Part shown: positions 1 to 8,639 of the stretch, piece by piece
How the letters are laid out: each line of letters begins with the position of its first letter
Position numbering within the stretch: the stretch's first letter is position 1
Assembly: GCA_001898165.1 (NCBI GenBank)
Contig: MKTD01000051.1
Span: 1-49,781, forward strand
Source of the DNA: Bacteroidia bacterium 43-41
Lineage (GTDB): Bacteria; Bacteroidota; Bacteroidia; Bacteroidales; Dysgonomonadaceae
DNA length: 49,781 bases
Reading direction: 5' to 3'
Made by a program: the position numbers and the translations under genes
Notes under the pieces: model-generated
Database searches by the model: none
Told to the model about the DNA's origin: nothing
What the model saw: only the letters and a program-made list of their open reading frames with translations

Positions 1-32
1 TATCAATTTTAGGCATAGCCCCAAAGAACATG

Positions 33-58
33 ACCACCACCAAAGGTGGTGGATTTTT
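33..58 (+). terminator. Intrinsic terminator of a gene to the left of the window
   Basis: A perfect 8-bp stem (CCACCACC at 34-41, GGTGGTGG at 45-52) with an AAA loop is followed by A and five T on the plus strand. It would end a rightward transcript entering from outside the window. The minus strand has no T run after the stem, so it does not obviously terminate yaaA. Confidence 0.75.
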
Positions 59-75
59 AAATTGAATTAAATTTT

Positions 76-837
76 TTATCTGACAAACACCCATTTGTCT
101 TCGGAGGAAAGCTGCGGATAGTAGAAATAATTTTCGTAATCGAAAGCTTTTGCCTCTTCGGCAGCCTTCAGCCGGTTTTTGATGATGAAGCGGGCCATCA
201 GCCCGCGTGCTTTCTTGCTGTGAACCACAATTTGCTTAAGCGCGCCGCCTTCCTGCTGAAGAAAATTTATTTCAATGACCCGCGTATTTTCAGGCAAAAG
301 CTTCTTCAACACCACTTTGGAATATTCTTTGGAAGCCACATTGATGATGACCTTCTCATCTTTTGCCAATCTTCCGGCAAGGTACTGGTTCACTTCGTCC
401 TGCCAAAAATCGTAAAGATCCTTATAACCGTCAGGCCGTATTTTCCGGGCAAATTCCAACCTGTAAGGCTTTATCCGGTCGAAAGGTTTGAGAGCGCCAT
501 AAAATCCGGACAGGATATTCAGATGTTTCTGAGCAAACGCAACCTCTTCTTTGCTGAAATCGTGCGCGTTCAGCCCTTTGTAGGCAATGCCGTCATAAGC
601 CAGTGCGGCTGCGCGAAGCGGAATTGTTTTGAAGTTGAACGATTGAAAGTATCCGTACACTTTTTGAGCGATATCGCGGTTTACCTTCATCATTTCGGCG
701 ATCTCGGCTTCCGAAAGCTTTTTACATACTTCAAGAACCTCTCCGGTTTTTTTGGAGAAGGCTGGCCGGGTAGTTTCTATATTTTCTTCCCGCGTATCAA
801 AATCCATCAGTTTGGCGGGCGACATGATAATTTGCAT
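76..837 (-). CDS. yaaA: Peroxide stress protein YaaA (DUF328)
   Basis: This 253-residue protein belongs to the YaaA/DUF328 family. In E. coli, YaaA limits damage from hydrogen peroxide by lowering free intracellular iron and binds DNA; it acts in the cytoplasm. The family opening is clear (MQIIMSPAKLMDF), the length is typical, and the C-terminal part carries the expected basic segment (SKKARGLMARFIIKNRL). No signal peptide or membrane segment is visible. It is transcribed alone. Identification by family resemblance is firm; the role in this anaerobe is inferred from the E. coli protein. Confidence 0.9.
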   Translation of the reverse strand: MQIIMSPAKLMDFDTREENIETTRPAFSKKTGEVLEVCKKLSEAEIAEMMKVNRDIAQKVYGYFQSFNFKTIPLRAAALAYDGIAYKGLNAHDFSKEEVAFAQKHLNILSGFYGALKPFDRIKPYRLEFARKIRPDGYKDLYDFWQDEVNQYLAGRLAKDEKVIINVASKEYSKVVLKKLLPENTRVIEINFLQQEGGALKQIVVHSKKARGLMARFIIKNRLKAAEEAKAFDYENYFYYPQLSSEDKWVFVR

Positions 838-1247
838 ATTGCTATAGATCGATTTGATATTTTGGTCGTGAAAATTACTGCGGAAATGCCATCTTTCCGT
901 TTTGACAACAAAAATAGAAATAAAAAATGAGAGTAGGAGCAGGATAGAAAAAGAAAGCTGTAAATAAGATGTTTAGAGGGTATAATGGACAAACGAATGA
1001 AGACAAATGAAGCAGGAGCATCTAAATCTATATGAAGATAGCCGCTGAGAAAGTATCAGTACTCCAAGCAAGTCTGTTAAATAAAAAGAGTATCTTTGCA
1101 TTAATCATGCATAAGTGAAACTCTTATGAGAAGAAAAACAGTTGGTATAAAATGCAGAAATACTTAATAGGTTTTGAAAATATTATGCGGTCATACTACC
1201 TTTTGAATATGCAGATATTCTAAAAAAGGATATTTAAAGTAGCAAAG
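838..1247. other. 410-base divergent intergenic region, yaaA / DUF1016
   Basis: I see no convincing gene here. On the minus strand a TATTTTTG box (909-916) could be the yaaA -7 element, but no good -33 element goes with it. On the plus strand a TATCTTTG box (1091-1098) lies about 150 bases before the nuclease gene. A small hairpin (CATAAG/CTTATG, 1110-1128) falls in the predicted 5' leader of that gene. The rest is AT-rich and without evident structure. Confidence 0.4.
1091..1098 (+). promoter_or_regulatory. Predicted -7 promoter element of the DUF1016 gene
   Basis: TATCTTTG matches the Bacteroidetes TAnnTTTG consensus exactly. A clear TTG at the -33 position is missing. If used, it gives a 5' leader of roughly 140 bases. 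Confidence 0.4.
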
Positions 1248-2408
1248 ATGGGAACTGATAATTCATTAGAGTCAAAATATACAATAGCTGTTCAAACCAT
1301 TAAGACAGCTATCTTACGAAGTCAATACCAAGCTATAAAACTTGTAAATAAGGAACAATTAGCTTTGTATTATGGCGTAGGACGTTACATCTCTCAAAAT
1401 TCTCGTAATGGATATTGGGGAACTGGAGCAATTGCTTACATCAGTAATAAGCTTCATAATGAATTGCCCGGTTTAAGGGGATTCTCTGAACGTAATCTGA
1501 AAAATATGCGCACGTTCTATGAAGAATGGCTGATGTTGGATACAAATTCGGCAGTTGCAACTGCCGAACTACAATTCATTGATGATGAAAGTAGAAATGT
1601 GTCCATTGATAGAGAAAATGACAGTGAGGAAATTCAGCAGTTACAACTGCCGAATTTCAAGGATTTCCCCGTAGAGGAATTTTTCAAAATTGGATTTACC
1701 CACCACACAGCCATCCTGTCACAGGTCAAAACTTTACAGGAGCGGTATTTCTATATTCGTTTGTGTGCTAATGAGTTTTTGAAAGTTGATACATTGAAGA
1801 AGTTGATGAAAGAGGACATATACCACAATCAAGGCTCATTACCCAATAATTTTATTGAGAAGTTACCCACTGCTGAATTTGCAAGACGAGCAATATTGGC
1901 ATTTAAGGATGAGTATACGCTAGATTTCATCAATGTAGAGGAGTTTGGAGCTAGAGACATTGAAGATGTGGATGAACGAATTGTGGAAAACAAGATTGTA
2001 CATAATATCAAGAACTTCATCATGACTTTTGGTAGAGATTTTACATTTGTAGGTAATCAGTTTCGTATTGAAGCTCTTGGACATACTCATATCATAGACC
2101 TTCTTTTTTTTAATAGAGAATTGTCTTCGCTAGTCGCAATTGAACTTAAGACAGGGCCATTCAAAACTGCTTATCTGGGACAACTAAATATATACCTTCG
2201 TGTTCTTGATGATTTTGTACGCAAGCCTAATGAAAATCCGTCAATAGGTATAGTCCTTTGTAAAAGTGCAGACAAAGCATATGTGGAATATGCCGTTCGT
2301 GATTATGACAAACCAATGGGAGTGGCAATATACAAAACAGCAACAGATATGCCCGAACGACTGAGAAAAGCATTGCCTGATATGGAAGAACTCAAAAAGT
2401 TATTATGA
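1248..2408 (+). CDS. DUF1016 / PDDEXK nuclease-domain protein (YhcG family)
   Basis: A 386-residue protein with the two-part architecture of the YhcG family: an N-terminal DUF1016 domain (about residues 15-100, with YGVGRYIS and GFSERNLKNMR) and a C-terminal PDDEXK nuclease-like domain (about 240-375). The probable active site is D284 (HIIDLLFF) with E299 and K301 (IELK). Such proteins are accessory genes often found near restriction-modification loci; here it stands alone between core genes. The linker (about residues 100-145) contains repeated palindromic DNA. AT-rich codon use relative to the neighbours suggests transfer. Family assignment is secure; the biological role is not established. 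Confidence 0.85.
   Translation: MGTDNSLESKYTIAVQTIKTAILRSQYQAIKLVNKEQLALYYGVGRYISQNSRNGYWGTGAIAYISNKLHNELPGLRGFSERNLKNMRTFYEEWLMLDTNSAVATAELQFIDDESRNVSIDRENDSEEIQQLQLPNFKDFPVEEFFKIGFTHHTAILSQVKTLQERYFYIRLCANEFLKVDTLKKLMKEDIYHNQGSLPNNFIEKLPTAEFARRAILAFKDEYTLDFINVEEFGARDIEDVDERIVENKIVHNIKNFIMTFGRDFTFVGNQFRIEALGHTHIIDLLFFNRELSSLVAIELKTGPFKTAYLGQLNIYLRVLDDFVRKPNENPSIGIVLCKSADKAYVEYAVRDYDKPMGVAIYKTATDMPERLRKALPDMEELKKLL
1547..1654. repeat. Pair of near-identical 22-base palindromes in the DUF1016 linker
   Basis: A perfect 22-base palindrome (1547-1568; half-site TTCGGCAGTTG) recurs at 1633-1654 with two base changes (half-sites TTCAGCAGTTA and CAACTGCCGAA). The two copies are 86 bases apart and lie inside the coding sequence, in the variable stretch between the two domains. 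This looks like a duplicated or inserted palindromic unit that keeps the reading frame open. Confidence 0.8.
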
Positions 2409-2442
2409 CGAAATATACAAAGTGATTGGCTTGTCGGAAAAT

Positions 2443-3921
2443 TCAAACCCTCCACTCCACGCCGTCTTTCGTATCTTTTATTTCCACGCCGGCAGCCTTA
2501 AGCTCGTCGCGGATCTTATCGGATGTTGCCCAATCTTTATTTTCACGGGCCGATTTACGAATATCAAGAATCAGATTCATCAAGCCATTGATTACATCTC
2601 CCCCCGCGTTTGCCTCACTCTCGTCTGTCAATCCAAGAACATCGAAGACGAATGTTTGCATCAAGGCCTTCAACTTTTCGATATCGGTTGCGGTGAGCGT
2701 TTCTGTTTTATCTACTGCCGAATTGATAATCCTGACGGCCTCAAACAACTGCGCGATAAGCACGGGGCTGTTAAAGTCGTCATTCATCGCATCGTAACAA
2801 TTCTTACGAAGTTCATCAATATTAACCGATGAACTGTCCGCCGGCTCAATCTTTGATATCCGCTGAATGCTTTCCATCAACTTTTTGTAGCCTTTTTCGG
2901 CTGCTTGCAGCGCTTCATTGGAAAAATCGAGCGTACTGCGGTAATGCGATTGCGCCATGAAAAATCGTACCGTCATGGGCGAATACCCGCGCTCTAACAA
3001 AGGATGGTCGCCTGTGAATAGTTCTTTAGGCAAAAATCCGTTCCCGGCTGTTTTTGACATACGGGCTCCGTTAACCGTGAGCATATTGGTGTGAACCCAA
3101 TATTTTACCGGCTCTACATGGTGGCACGCCTGCGACTGGGCAATTTCATTGGTATGATGCGTTGCCTGCAAATCCATTCCACCTCCGTGAATATCAAAAG
3201 TTGTACCCAAATACTTAGTGCTCATGGCAGAACATTCTATGTGCCAGCCCGGGAACCCCCAGCCCCACGGTGAAGGCCATTTCATCAATGTTTCGGGTTT
3301 TGCCTTGATCCAAAGGGCGAAATCCAACCTCCCCCTCTTTTCGTCTTGCCCGCTTAGCTCACGCGTGCCCTCGAGCAAGTCTTCGAGCTTACGGTTTGTG
3401 AGTACTCCATACGGATATTCCTGGCTGTATTTCTCCACATCGAAATAAACCGTCCCGTCTGTTTCGTAAGCATATCCGGCAGCCAGAATTTCCTTGATCA
3501 TCTCTATTTGCTCCACGATATGTCCCGTTGCCGCTGGCTCGATACTTGGAGGCAGGGTGTTGAAAATGCGCAATACTTCGTGAAAACCGAGGGTGTATTT
3601 CTGTACAATTTCCATCGGTTCCAACTGTTCCAATTTCGCTTTTTTGGCAAATTTGTCTTCACCTTCATCGTTATCGCCTTCCAGATGCCCTGCATCGGTG
3701 ATGTTCCTCACGTACCTGACCTTGTATCCGATATGAAGCAGATACCTGTAAATCATGTCGAAAGAAATAAACGTGCGGCTGTTCCCCAAATGTACATCAC
3801 TATATACCGTAGGCCCGCAAACATACATCCCTACAAAAGGCGGTTTGATGGGTTCGAAAAGCTCTTTTGCACGACTGAGCGTGTTGTAAATTACCAAAGG
3901 TTGCGAGATATTTTCCTGCAT
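2443..3921 (-). CDS. cysS: Cysteinyl-tRNA synthetase
   Basis: This 492-residue class I aminoacyl-tRNA synthetase charges tRNA-Cys with cysteine. The signature elements are present: C35 in VCGPTVYSD (a zinc ligand in this family), the HIGH-type motif as HLGN at 44-47, GWHIECSAMS in the zinc site, the THHTNEIAQS segment, and the KMSKS-type loop as RMSKTAGN. Length and domain order are normal. It is convergent with the nuclease gene, whose stop lies 34 bases away. A plausible promoter lies just upstream on the minus strand. Confidence 0.98.
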   Translation of the reverse strand: MQENISQPLVIYNTLSRAKELFEPIKPPFVGMYVCGPTVYSDVHLGNSRTFISFDMIYRYLLHIGYKVRYVRNITDAGHLEGDNDEGEDKFAKKAKLEQLEPMEIVQKYTLGFHEVLRIFNTLPPSIEPAATGHIVEQIEMIKEILAAGYAYETDGTVYFDVEKYSQEYPYGVLTNRKLEDLLEGTRELSGQDEKRGRLDFALWIKAKPETLMKWPSPWGWGFPGWHIECSAMSTKYLGTTFDIHGGGMDLQATHHTNEIAQSQACHHVEPVKYWVHTNMLTVNGARMSKTAGNGFLPKELFTGDHPLLERGYSPMTVRFFMAQSHYRSTLDFSNEALQAAEKGYKKLMESIQRISKIEPADSSSVNIDELRKNCYDAMNDDFNSPVLIAQLFEAVRIINSAVDKTETLTATDIEKLKALMQTFVFDVLGLTDESEANAGGDVINGLMNLILDIRKSARENKDWATSDKIRDELKAAGVEIKDTKDGVEWRV

Positions 3922-3959
3922 AATGACTAAGCTTGAGTTTTAATTGGATAGCAAAAATA

Positions 3960-3991
3960 CAAATTTATACATTAACTATAGAAGATATCAA
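3960..3991 (-). promoter_or_regulatory. Predicted promoter of cysS
   Basis: On the minus strand, TAAATTTG (3960-3967) matches the -7 consensus and a TTG (3989-3991) lies 21 bases upstream. An alternative -7 box, TATTTTTG, overlaps nearby at 3952-3959. Confidence 0.5.
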
Positions 3992-4088
3992 ACAAAAGAT
4001 AAAAAAGTGGCATTAACACTCAACATCGTTTGCATTTTTTTGTTATTTTCGCCGTTTCTTTTCAATAATGTTTAAAATTTAATTATTT

Positions 4089-4790
4089 ATGTTGCAGAAA
4101 TCACTCCTGCCTATCTTGTTATTCGTGTCATTTACCTCGCTGAACGCGCAAAACTTACAATTGCACTTCGATCCGCGCAACACAATCTACGGTGATGAGG
4201 TGGCACCCAAAAACTATCTTACTGCTACCTTCGAAATGTTTAAACCCGATGCATGGGGTTCAACATTCATGTTCGTTGATTTCGATTTTAATGGCGATAA
4301 ACGAAATATCGGACTGGTTTACGCCGAAATTTCACGAGCATTCAAAATCAAGGATTTCGCATTAATGCCCCATTTGGAGTACAACGGCGGCCTGGGAACA
4401 GGTTTTTCAATCCCCGGAGCTTACCTTGCCGGAGCTCAATACCCGTTTAAACTCAGGAACTTCTTCATGGGAACTTATCTTGCCTATAAACTCAATGCAT
4501 TTGCCAAGCTAAGCCACGACGTCCAATGGACATTGACCTGGAACTCGGCATTTCCGACAAGTAAAGTATCGTTGTGCGGTTTTTTGGATTTGTGGACGGA
4601 AAATAAGAACCGTGCAACCGGAGAAGGTGGCAAGAAATTGATTCTTTTGAGCGAACCTCAGGTATGGTACAACTTCACGCCGAATTTTGCGATGGGCAGT
4701 GAAATAGAATTGAGCTATAATTTCGTCAACGCTTTTGCCGGGAGCAAATTCTACGCGATCCCTACCGTTGCAGCCAAATGGAGTTTTTAA
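4089..4790 (+). CDS. DUF5020 family outer-membrane protein, probable nucleoside/purine channel
   Basis: This 233-residue protein has a signal peptide (residues 1-20, cleavage probably after SLNAQ) and alternating aromatic/polar beta-strand sequence ending in a C-terminal phenylalanine (AAKWSF), as in outer-membrane beta barrels. It resembles DUF5020 proteins, which are distantly related to Tsx-type nucleoside channels. The gene lies 21 bases before a purine permease gene and probably forms an operon with it. I infer that it lets nucleobases or nucleosides cross the outer membrane. The family call is fairly secure; the substrate is inferred from context. Confidence 0.75.
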   Translation: MLQKSLLPILLFVSFTSLNAQNLQLHFDPRNTIYGDEVAPKNYLTATFEMFKPDAWGSTFMFVDFDFNGDKRNIGLVYAEISRAFKIKDFALMPHLEYNGGLGTGFSIPGAYLAGAQYPFKLRNFFMGTYLAYKLNAFAKLSHDVQWTLTWNSAFPTSKVSLCGFLDLWTENKNRATGEGGKKLILLSEPQVWYNFTPNFAMGSEIELSYNFVNAFAGSKFYAIPTVAAKWSF

Positions 4791-4811
4791 CCGAATAACA
4801 ATTGAACGATC

Positions 4812-6128
4812 ATGTTAGAAAAAATTTTCAAACTGAAGCAAAATCACACCAACATCCGCACAGAGATACTGGCAGGAATTATTACTTTTTTAACCATGTC
4901 TTATATTCTGGCTGTGAACCCGCAGATATTAGGTGAAACAGGCATGGATAAGGGGGCGCTTTTTACCACTACTGCCGTTGCCGCCATTGCCGGAACAATT
5001 TTTATGGCGCTCATTGCCAATGTACCTATTGCCCAGGCTCCGGGGATGGGGCTAAACAACTTTTTTGCTTTCAGCGTAGTTATCGCGATGGGGCATACCT
5101 GGCAATTTGCCTTGACAGGCGTTTTACTGTCGGGATTTTGTTTCATGCTGCTAACCATCTTTAATATTCGAAAAATTATCGTGGATAACATTCCTGTTGC
5201 ACTAAAAAATGCGATCCCCATTGGCATTGGACTGTTCATCACCCTAATAGGATTAAAAAGTGCGGGAATTGTAACACCAAACCAGTTCACGCTTGTCCAA
5301 CTCGGAAATATGGCAAACCCTAATGTTTGGATTGCCGCGCTCGGATTGGTGGTTATTGTTGTGCTCTTAGTTAAAAAAGTACACGGCGCCATCTTGATCG
5401 GGATCATTACCTCCACTATATTTGCCGGATTTTTAGGAACGATCCAATTACCCCAAGGCAGTTGGATTACCCTTCCGCCCAGCATCGAGCCCATCTTTTT
5501 CAAATTCGAATGGAACAGTATTTTTACTTTCGACATGTTGATTGTTGTATTTACTTTTCTGATGGTCAACATTTTTGATGCTATGGGGACATTGATCGGC
5601 GTAATTTCAAAAATTGGAAAATCGGAAAAAGACGGTAGTTTCCCCCAATTGCAAAAAGCGCTGTTTGCCGATGCATTGGGAACATTTGTCGGAGCTGTTT
5701 TAGGCACAAGCCCCAACACCTCATACGTAGAAAGCGCATCGGGCGTTGCAGCCGGTGGCCGGACGGGGCTTACCAGTGTGAGCACAACCCTGATGTTTGT
5801 TCTGGCCCTTTTCTTTGCTCCGATATTTTTGATGGTCCCGCCAGCAGCCACAGCTCCGGCGTTGATTATTATCGGATTGTTTATGATGGGATCGGTAGCC
5901 GATATCAACTTCAACGAGATAAGCGAAGGGCTCCCGGCTTTTGTCACCATCATTTTCATGCCGTTTACCTACAGCATTGCCAATGGGATTATTTTCGGAA
6001 TGTTAAGTTTCACAATCATTAAACTTTTGTCGGGAAGAGCAAAAGAGGTAAGCATCACCATGTATGTTTTAACGCTGTTTTTCCTGATAAAAATTTTTCT
6101 TGACGCATCAAATGCGTTTGTGCATTGA
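4812..6128 (+). CDS. NCS2 family purine permease (AzgA/PbuG type)
   Basis: A 438-residue inner-membrane protein with many hydrophobic segments. It belongs to the AzgA-like branch of the NCS2 family, which imports adenine, guanine or hypoxanthine with protons. Typical motifs are QAPGMGLNNFFAF near residues 74-86 and TSPNTSYVESASGVAAGGRTG around 298-318, the substrate-binding helix region of the family. The partner gene upstream encodes a DUF5020 channel, giving a matched outer/inner-membrane uptake pair. The exact base transported cannot be read from sequence. Confidence 0.92.
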   Translation: MLEKIFKLKQNHTNIRTEILAGIITFLTMSYILAVNPQILGETGMDKGALFTTTAVAAIAGTIFMALIANVPIAQAPGMGLNNFFAFSVVIAMGHTWQFALTGVLLSGFCFMLLTIFNIRKIIVDNIPVALKNAIPIGIGLFITLIGLKSAGIVTPNQFTLVQLGNMANPNVWIAALGLVVIVVLLVKKVHGAILIGIITSTIFAGFLGTIQLPQGSWITLPPSIEPIFFKFEWNSIFTFDMLIVVFTFLMVNIFDAMGTLIGVISKIGKSEKDGSFPQLQKALFADALGTFVGAVLGTSPNTSYVESASGVAAGGRTGLTSVSTTLMFVLALFFAPIFLMVPPAATAPALIIIGLFMMGSVADINFNEISEGLPAFVTIIFMPFTYSIANGIIFGMLSFTIIKLLSGRAKEVSITMYVLTLFFLIKIFLDASNAFVH

Positions 6129-6140
6129 GAGCTTATTTAT

Positions 6141-6171
6141 TTGTCGTTCTGGAATAAAACCATTACTTTTG
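6141..6171 (+). promoter_or_regulatory. Predicted promoter of efp
   Basis: TTG at 6141-6143 and TACTTTTG at 6164-6171 are separated by 20 bases, an exact match to the Bacteroidetes -33/-7 arrangement. The -7 element ends 38 bases before the efp start codon. Confidence 0.7.
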
Positions 6172-6209
6172 CGGTCTAATCCAAATATAACTCAGACAAA
6201 TACAATTTT

Positions 6210-6776
6210 ATGGCGACAACAGCTGATTTCAGGAACGGAATGTGCATCGATTTGGAAGGACAATATTATTTTATCGTGGAATTCCTTCACGTGAAACCCG
6301 GAAAAGGCGCAGCTTTCGTTCGTACAAAACTTAAAAACGTAACAACCGGACGTATTCTCGAAAAAACATTTAACTCAGGAGTCAAAGTGGATGAAGTTCG
6401 CATCGAACGCCGTCCGTTTCAATATCTTTATCAGGACGATATGGGATATAACTTCATGAACACCGAAACTTTCGAACAGATACCTATTCCTGGTGAACAG
6501 ATAGAAGGTGTGCACTTCCTGAAGGAAGGCGACCTGGTGGAAGTTCAAATTCACGCCGAAAGTGGAACCGTCTTAACTGCCGAAATGCCTACACACGTGG
6601 TTTTGCTGGTCACCTATACCGAGCCGGGTGTAAGAGGCGATACGGCTACCAACACGTTGAAACCGGCCACTGTTGAAACCGGAGCGGAAGTTCGTGTTCC
6701 GTTGTTCATCAACGAAGGTGAAAAAATAAAAGTAGATACGCGCACAGGCACTTACGTTGAACGTGTGAAAGAGTAA
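6210..6776 (+). CDS. efp: Translation elongation factor P
   Basis: The 188-residue protein is elongation factor P, which enters the ribosome E site and relieves stalling on polyproline stretches. It has the usual three beta-barrel domains at normal length. The tip of the first domain reads [10 protein letters not shown], so K32 corresponds to the lysine that is modified in many bacteria (K34 in E. coli). The C-terminal signature is visible ([19 protein letters not shown]). It has its own promoter and is followed by a strong terminator, so it is probably monocistronic. Confidence 0.98.
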   Translation: MATTADFRNGMCIDLEGQYYFIVEFLHVKPGKGAAFVRTKLKNVTTGRILEKTFNSGVKVDEVRIERRPFQYLYQDDMGYNFMNTETFEQIPIPGEQIEGVHFLKEGDLVEVQIHAESGTVLTAEMPTHVVLLVTYTEPGVRGDTATNTLKPATVETGAEVRVPLFINEGEKIKVDTRTGTYVERVKE

Positions 6777-6797
6777 CGTCTGCTACTGAAGAAAGAG

Positions 6798-6827
6798 AGA
6801 CATCGTATTTTACGGTGTCTTTTTTTT
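6798..6827 (+). terminator. Intrinsic terminator after efp
   Basis: A 10-bp stem (AGACATCGTA with TACGGTGTCT, one G-U pair) with a 3-base loop is followed by a run of seven T on the plus strand. It begins 22 bases after the efp stop. Confidence 0.9.
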
Positions 6828-6831
6828 GTGC

Positions 6832-6839
6832 TATCTTTG
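6832..6839 (+). promoter_or_regulatory. Predicted -7 element of the radC operon
   Basis: TATCTTTG matches TAnnTTTG and follows the efp terminator directly, 25 bases before the radC start. The -33 element would fall inside the terminator stem and is not a good TTG. Confidence 0.55.
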
Positions 6840-6863
6840 TGATTGATCGTGAATTGAAAGGGG

Positions 6864-7553
6864 ATGAAAAAAATTAGCATAAAACAGTGGGCGGAAGAAG
6901 ACCGTCCGCGTGAAAAAATGATGTTGAAAGGAGTTTCGGCATTATCGGATTCCGAGTTGCTTGCTATTCTCATAGGCTCCGGCAACGACAAGGAGAGCGC
7001 AGTTGAACTCAGCAAAAGAATTTTGCAAAAAGCCGGCAACAACCTCAACAAATTAGGCCGTTTCAGCGTTAACGATTTGACAAGTAATTTCCGCGGCATC
7101 GGACAGGCGAAAGCAATTACTATAATTGCCGCTCTGGAGTTGGGCAGAAGAAGAAAATCGGAAGAGGTGATTGAGCGAAAAAAAATAGGTTCTTCCAACG
7201 ATGCTTATGCGGTCTTTTATCCTGTTTTGGCAGACTTAAATCATGAAGAGACGTGGGCATTGCTGCTCGACCGCTCCAACAAAGTGGTCTCTACCATGCA
7301 AGTCAGCCGCGGCGGGATAGCGGGCACGGTAGTCGATATCCGGTTAATCCTTCGCGAAGCGATCAATCATTACGCAAGCAGCATTGTGCTGGGACATAAT
7401 CATCCGTCGGGAAACTGTACGCCAAGCGTTCAGGATACCACGATCTCGAAAAAACTGAAAGAAGCCGCTCAATGGATGGATATATCCTTACTTGATCATA
7501 TAATAGTTTGTGGCGAAACGTATTACAGTTTTGCCGACAATGGAATAATTTAG
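6864..7553 (+). CDS. radC: RadC family JAB-domain protein
   Basis: A 229-residue RadC protein with an N-terminal helix-hairpin-helix region (about residues 40-100) and a C-terminal JAB/MPN metalloprotease-like domain. The metal-binding JAMM motif is complete: H178 and H180 in GHNHPSG and D191. RadC was named for DNA repair, but that role is disputed; homologues occur both as chromosomal genes and on mobile elements. Here it is the first gene of a tight operon, six bases before a DUF59 gene, in a core-gene setting. Confidence 0.93.
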   Translation: MKKISIKQWAEEDRPREKMMLKGVSALSDSELLAILIGSGNDKESAVELSKRILQKAGNNLNKLGRFSVNDLTSNFRGIGQAKAITIIAALELGRRRKSEEVIERKKIGSSNDAYAVFYPVLADLNHEETWALLLDRSNKVVSTMQVSRGGIAGTVVDIRLILREAINHYASSIVLGHNHPSGNCTPSVQDTTISKKLKEAAQWMDISLLDHIIVCGETYYSFADNGII

Positions 7554-7559
7554 AAATTT

Positions 7560-7877
7560 ATGAATGACGAATTACAGAAACTGCAAGATAAAATAGTGGT
7601 GTTGCTCCGCACGGTATATGACCCCGAAATTCCGGTAAATATCTACGACCTGGGATTGGTCTATGATGTGGATATAGACGATGCCAACAACGTAACCATT
7701 GAAATGACCTTTACATCTCCCAGTTGTCCCGCTGCCGATTTTATCCTGATGGATGTGCAGATGAAAATAGAGTCCATACCCGAGGTGAACAGCGTTGATC
7801 TTAACCTCACGTTCGACCCTCCCTGGGATAAATCGATGATGAGCGAAGAAGCCTTATTGGAACTTGGGTTTATGTAA
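7560..7877 (+). CDS. DUF59 / MIP18 family Fe-S cluster assembly factor (SufT-like)
   Basis: This 105-residue protein is a single DUF59 domain. The conserved opening is present (VYDPEIPVNIYDLGLVY, about residues 17-33), as is the cysteine in TSPSCPAADF. Members help deliver or mature iron-sulfur clusters (SufT, PaaD, eukaryotic MIP18). It lies six bases after radC and six before lpxH, so the three are almost certainly co-transcribed. No SUF genes are in the window, so the specific client is unknown. Confidence 0.88.
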   Translation: MNDELQKLQDKIVVLLRTVYDPEIPVNIYDLGLVYDVDIDDANNVTIEMTFTSPSCPAADFILMDVQMKIESIPEVNSVDLNLTFDPPWDKSMMSEEALLELGFM

Positions 7878-7883
7878 CCAACC

Positions 7884-8624
7884 ATGAACAAAAAAGTATA
7901 TTTCGCATCCGATGCCCACCTGGGATCAAAAATGCATGCCGACTCCGTTGAAACGGAGCGAAAACTATGCCGTTGGCTCGATTTTGCCAGGCAAGATGCA
8001 CAAACCATTTACCTGTTGGGCGACATTTTCGATTTCTGGTTCGAGTATAAGACTGTTGTGCCAAGAGGCTTTACGCGCCTGTTGGGAAAATTGTCGGAGA
8101 TCACCGATTCAGGCGTGAAAGTCCATTTTTTCATTGGCAACCACGACATCTGGCTCACCGATTACCTTCAAAATGAATGCGGACTGATTATCCACCGCGA
8201 ACCGTTTGTCACGGAAATTTCCGGCAAGAAGTTCTTTATCGCCCACGGCGACGGATTGGCCGATAAATCGATTTCGTTCAGGCTTCTCCGTAGAGTTTTT
8301 CACAGTAAGTTTTTGCGCTTTTTGCTTGCCGGCGTTCATCCGCGGTGGACGGTCGCCCTGGCGCATGCATGGTCGAATAAAAGTCGTGAGAACGGTGGCG
8401 TGCAGGACTTCCTGGGTGAAGACAAAGAGTACCTTATCCAGTTTGCGAAGCAGGAAATTGCTCGAACGCCGGATATTGACTATTTCGTCTTCGGGCACAG
8501 ACATATTTTATTGGATTTTCCGCTGAATGGGAAATCGCGTGTCATCAATATCGGCGACTGGATACAGTACTTCTCCTATGGCGTCTTTGACGGAAGTGAA
8601 ATGAAGCTGGAGAGGTTTCGATAA
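7884..8624 (+). CDS. lpxH: UDP-2,3-diacylglucosamine diphosphatase (LpxH family)
   Basis: The 246-residue protein is a calcineurin-type metallophosphoesterase. Its metal-binding motifs occur in order: SDAHLGS (residues 9-15), GDIFDFW, GNHD, HGDG and GHRH. In the LpxH family this site hydrolyses UDP-2,3-diacylglucosamine to lipid X in lipid A synthesis, at the inner face of the cytoplasmic membrane. No signal peptide is present. It is the last gene of the radC operon. A related phosphoesterase activity cannot be excluded, but length and motifs fit the Bacteroidetes LpxH group. Confidence 0.87.
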   Translation: MNKKVYFASDAHLGSKMHADSVETERKLCRWLDFARQDAQTIYLLGDIFDFWFEYKTVVPRGFTRLLGKLSEITDSGVKVHFFIGNHDIWLTDYLQNECGLIIHREPFVTEISGKKFFIAHGDGLADKSISFRLLRRVFHSKFLRFLLAGVHPRWTVALAHAWSNKSRENGGVQDFLGEDKEYLIQFAKQEIARTPDIDYFVFGHRHILLDFPLNGKSRVINIGDWIQYFSYGVFDGSEMKLERFR

Positions 8625-8639
8625 CCGGCTTTAGCAATT

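Noticed and set aside
220-930. 236-codon plus-strand frame opposite yaaA
   Set aside because: The minus-strand frame is a clear YaaA; the plus frame has no recognisable features.
4901-5959. A 352-codon open frame on the minus strand opposite the purine permease gene
   Set aside because: It is the antisense shadow of a strongly coding gene; its product is low-complexity and resembles no family, and no promoter or ribosome site fits.
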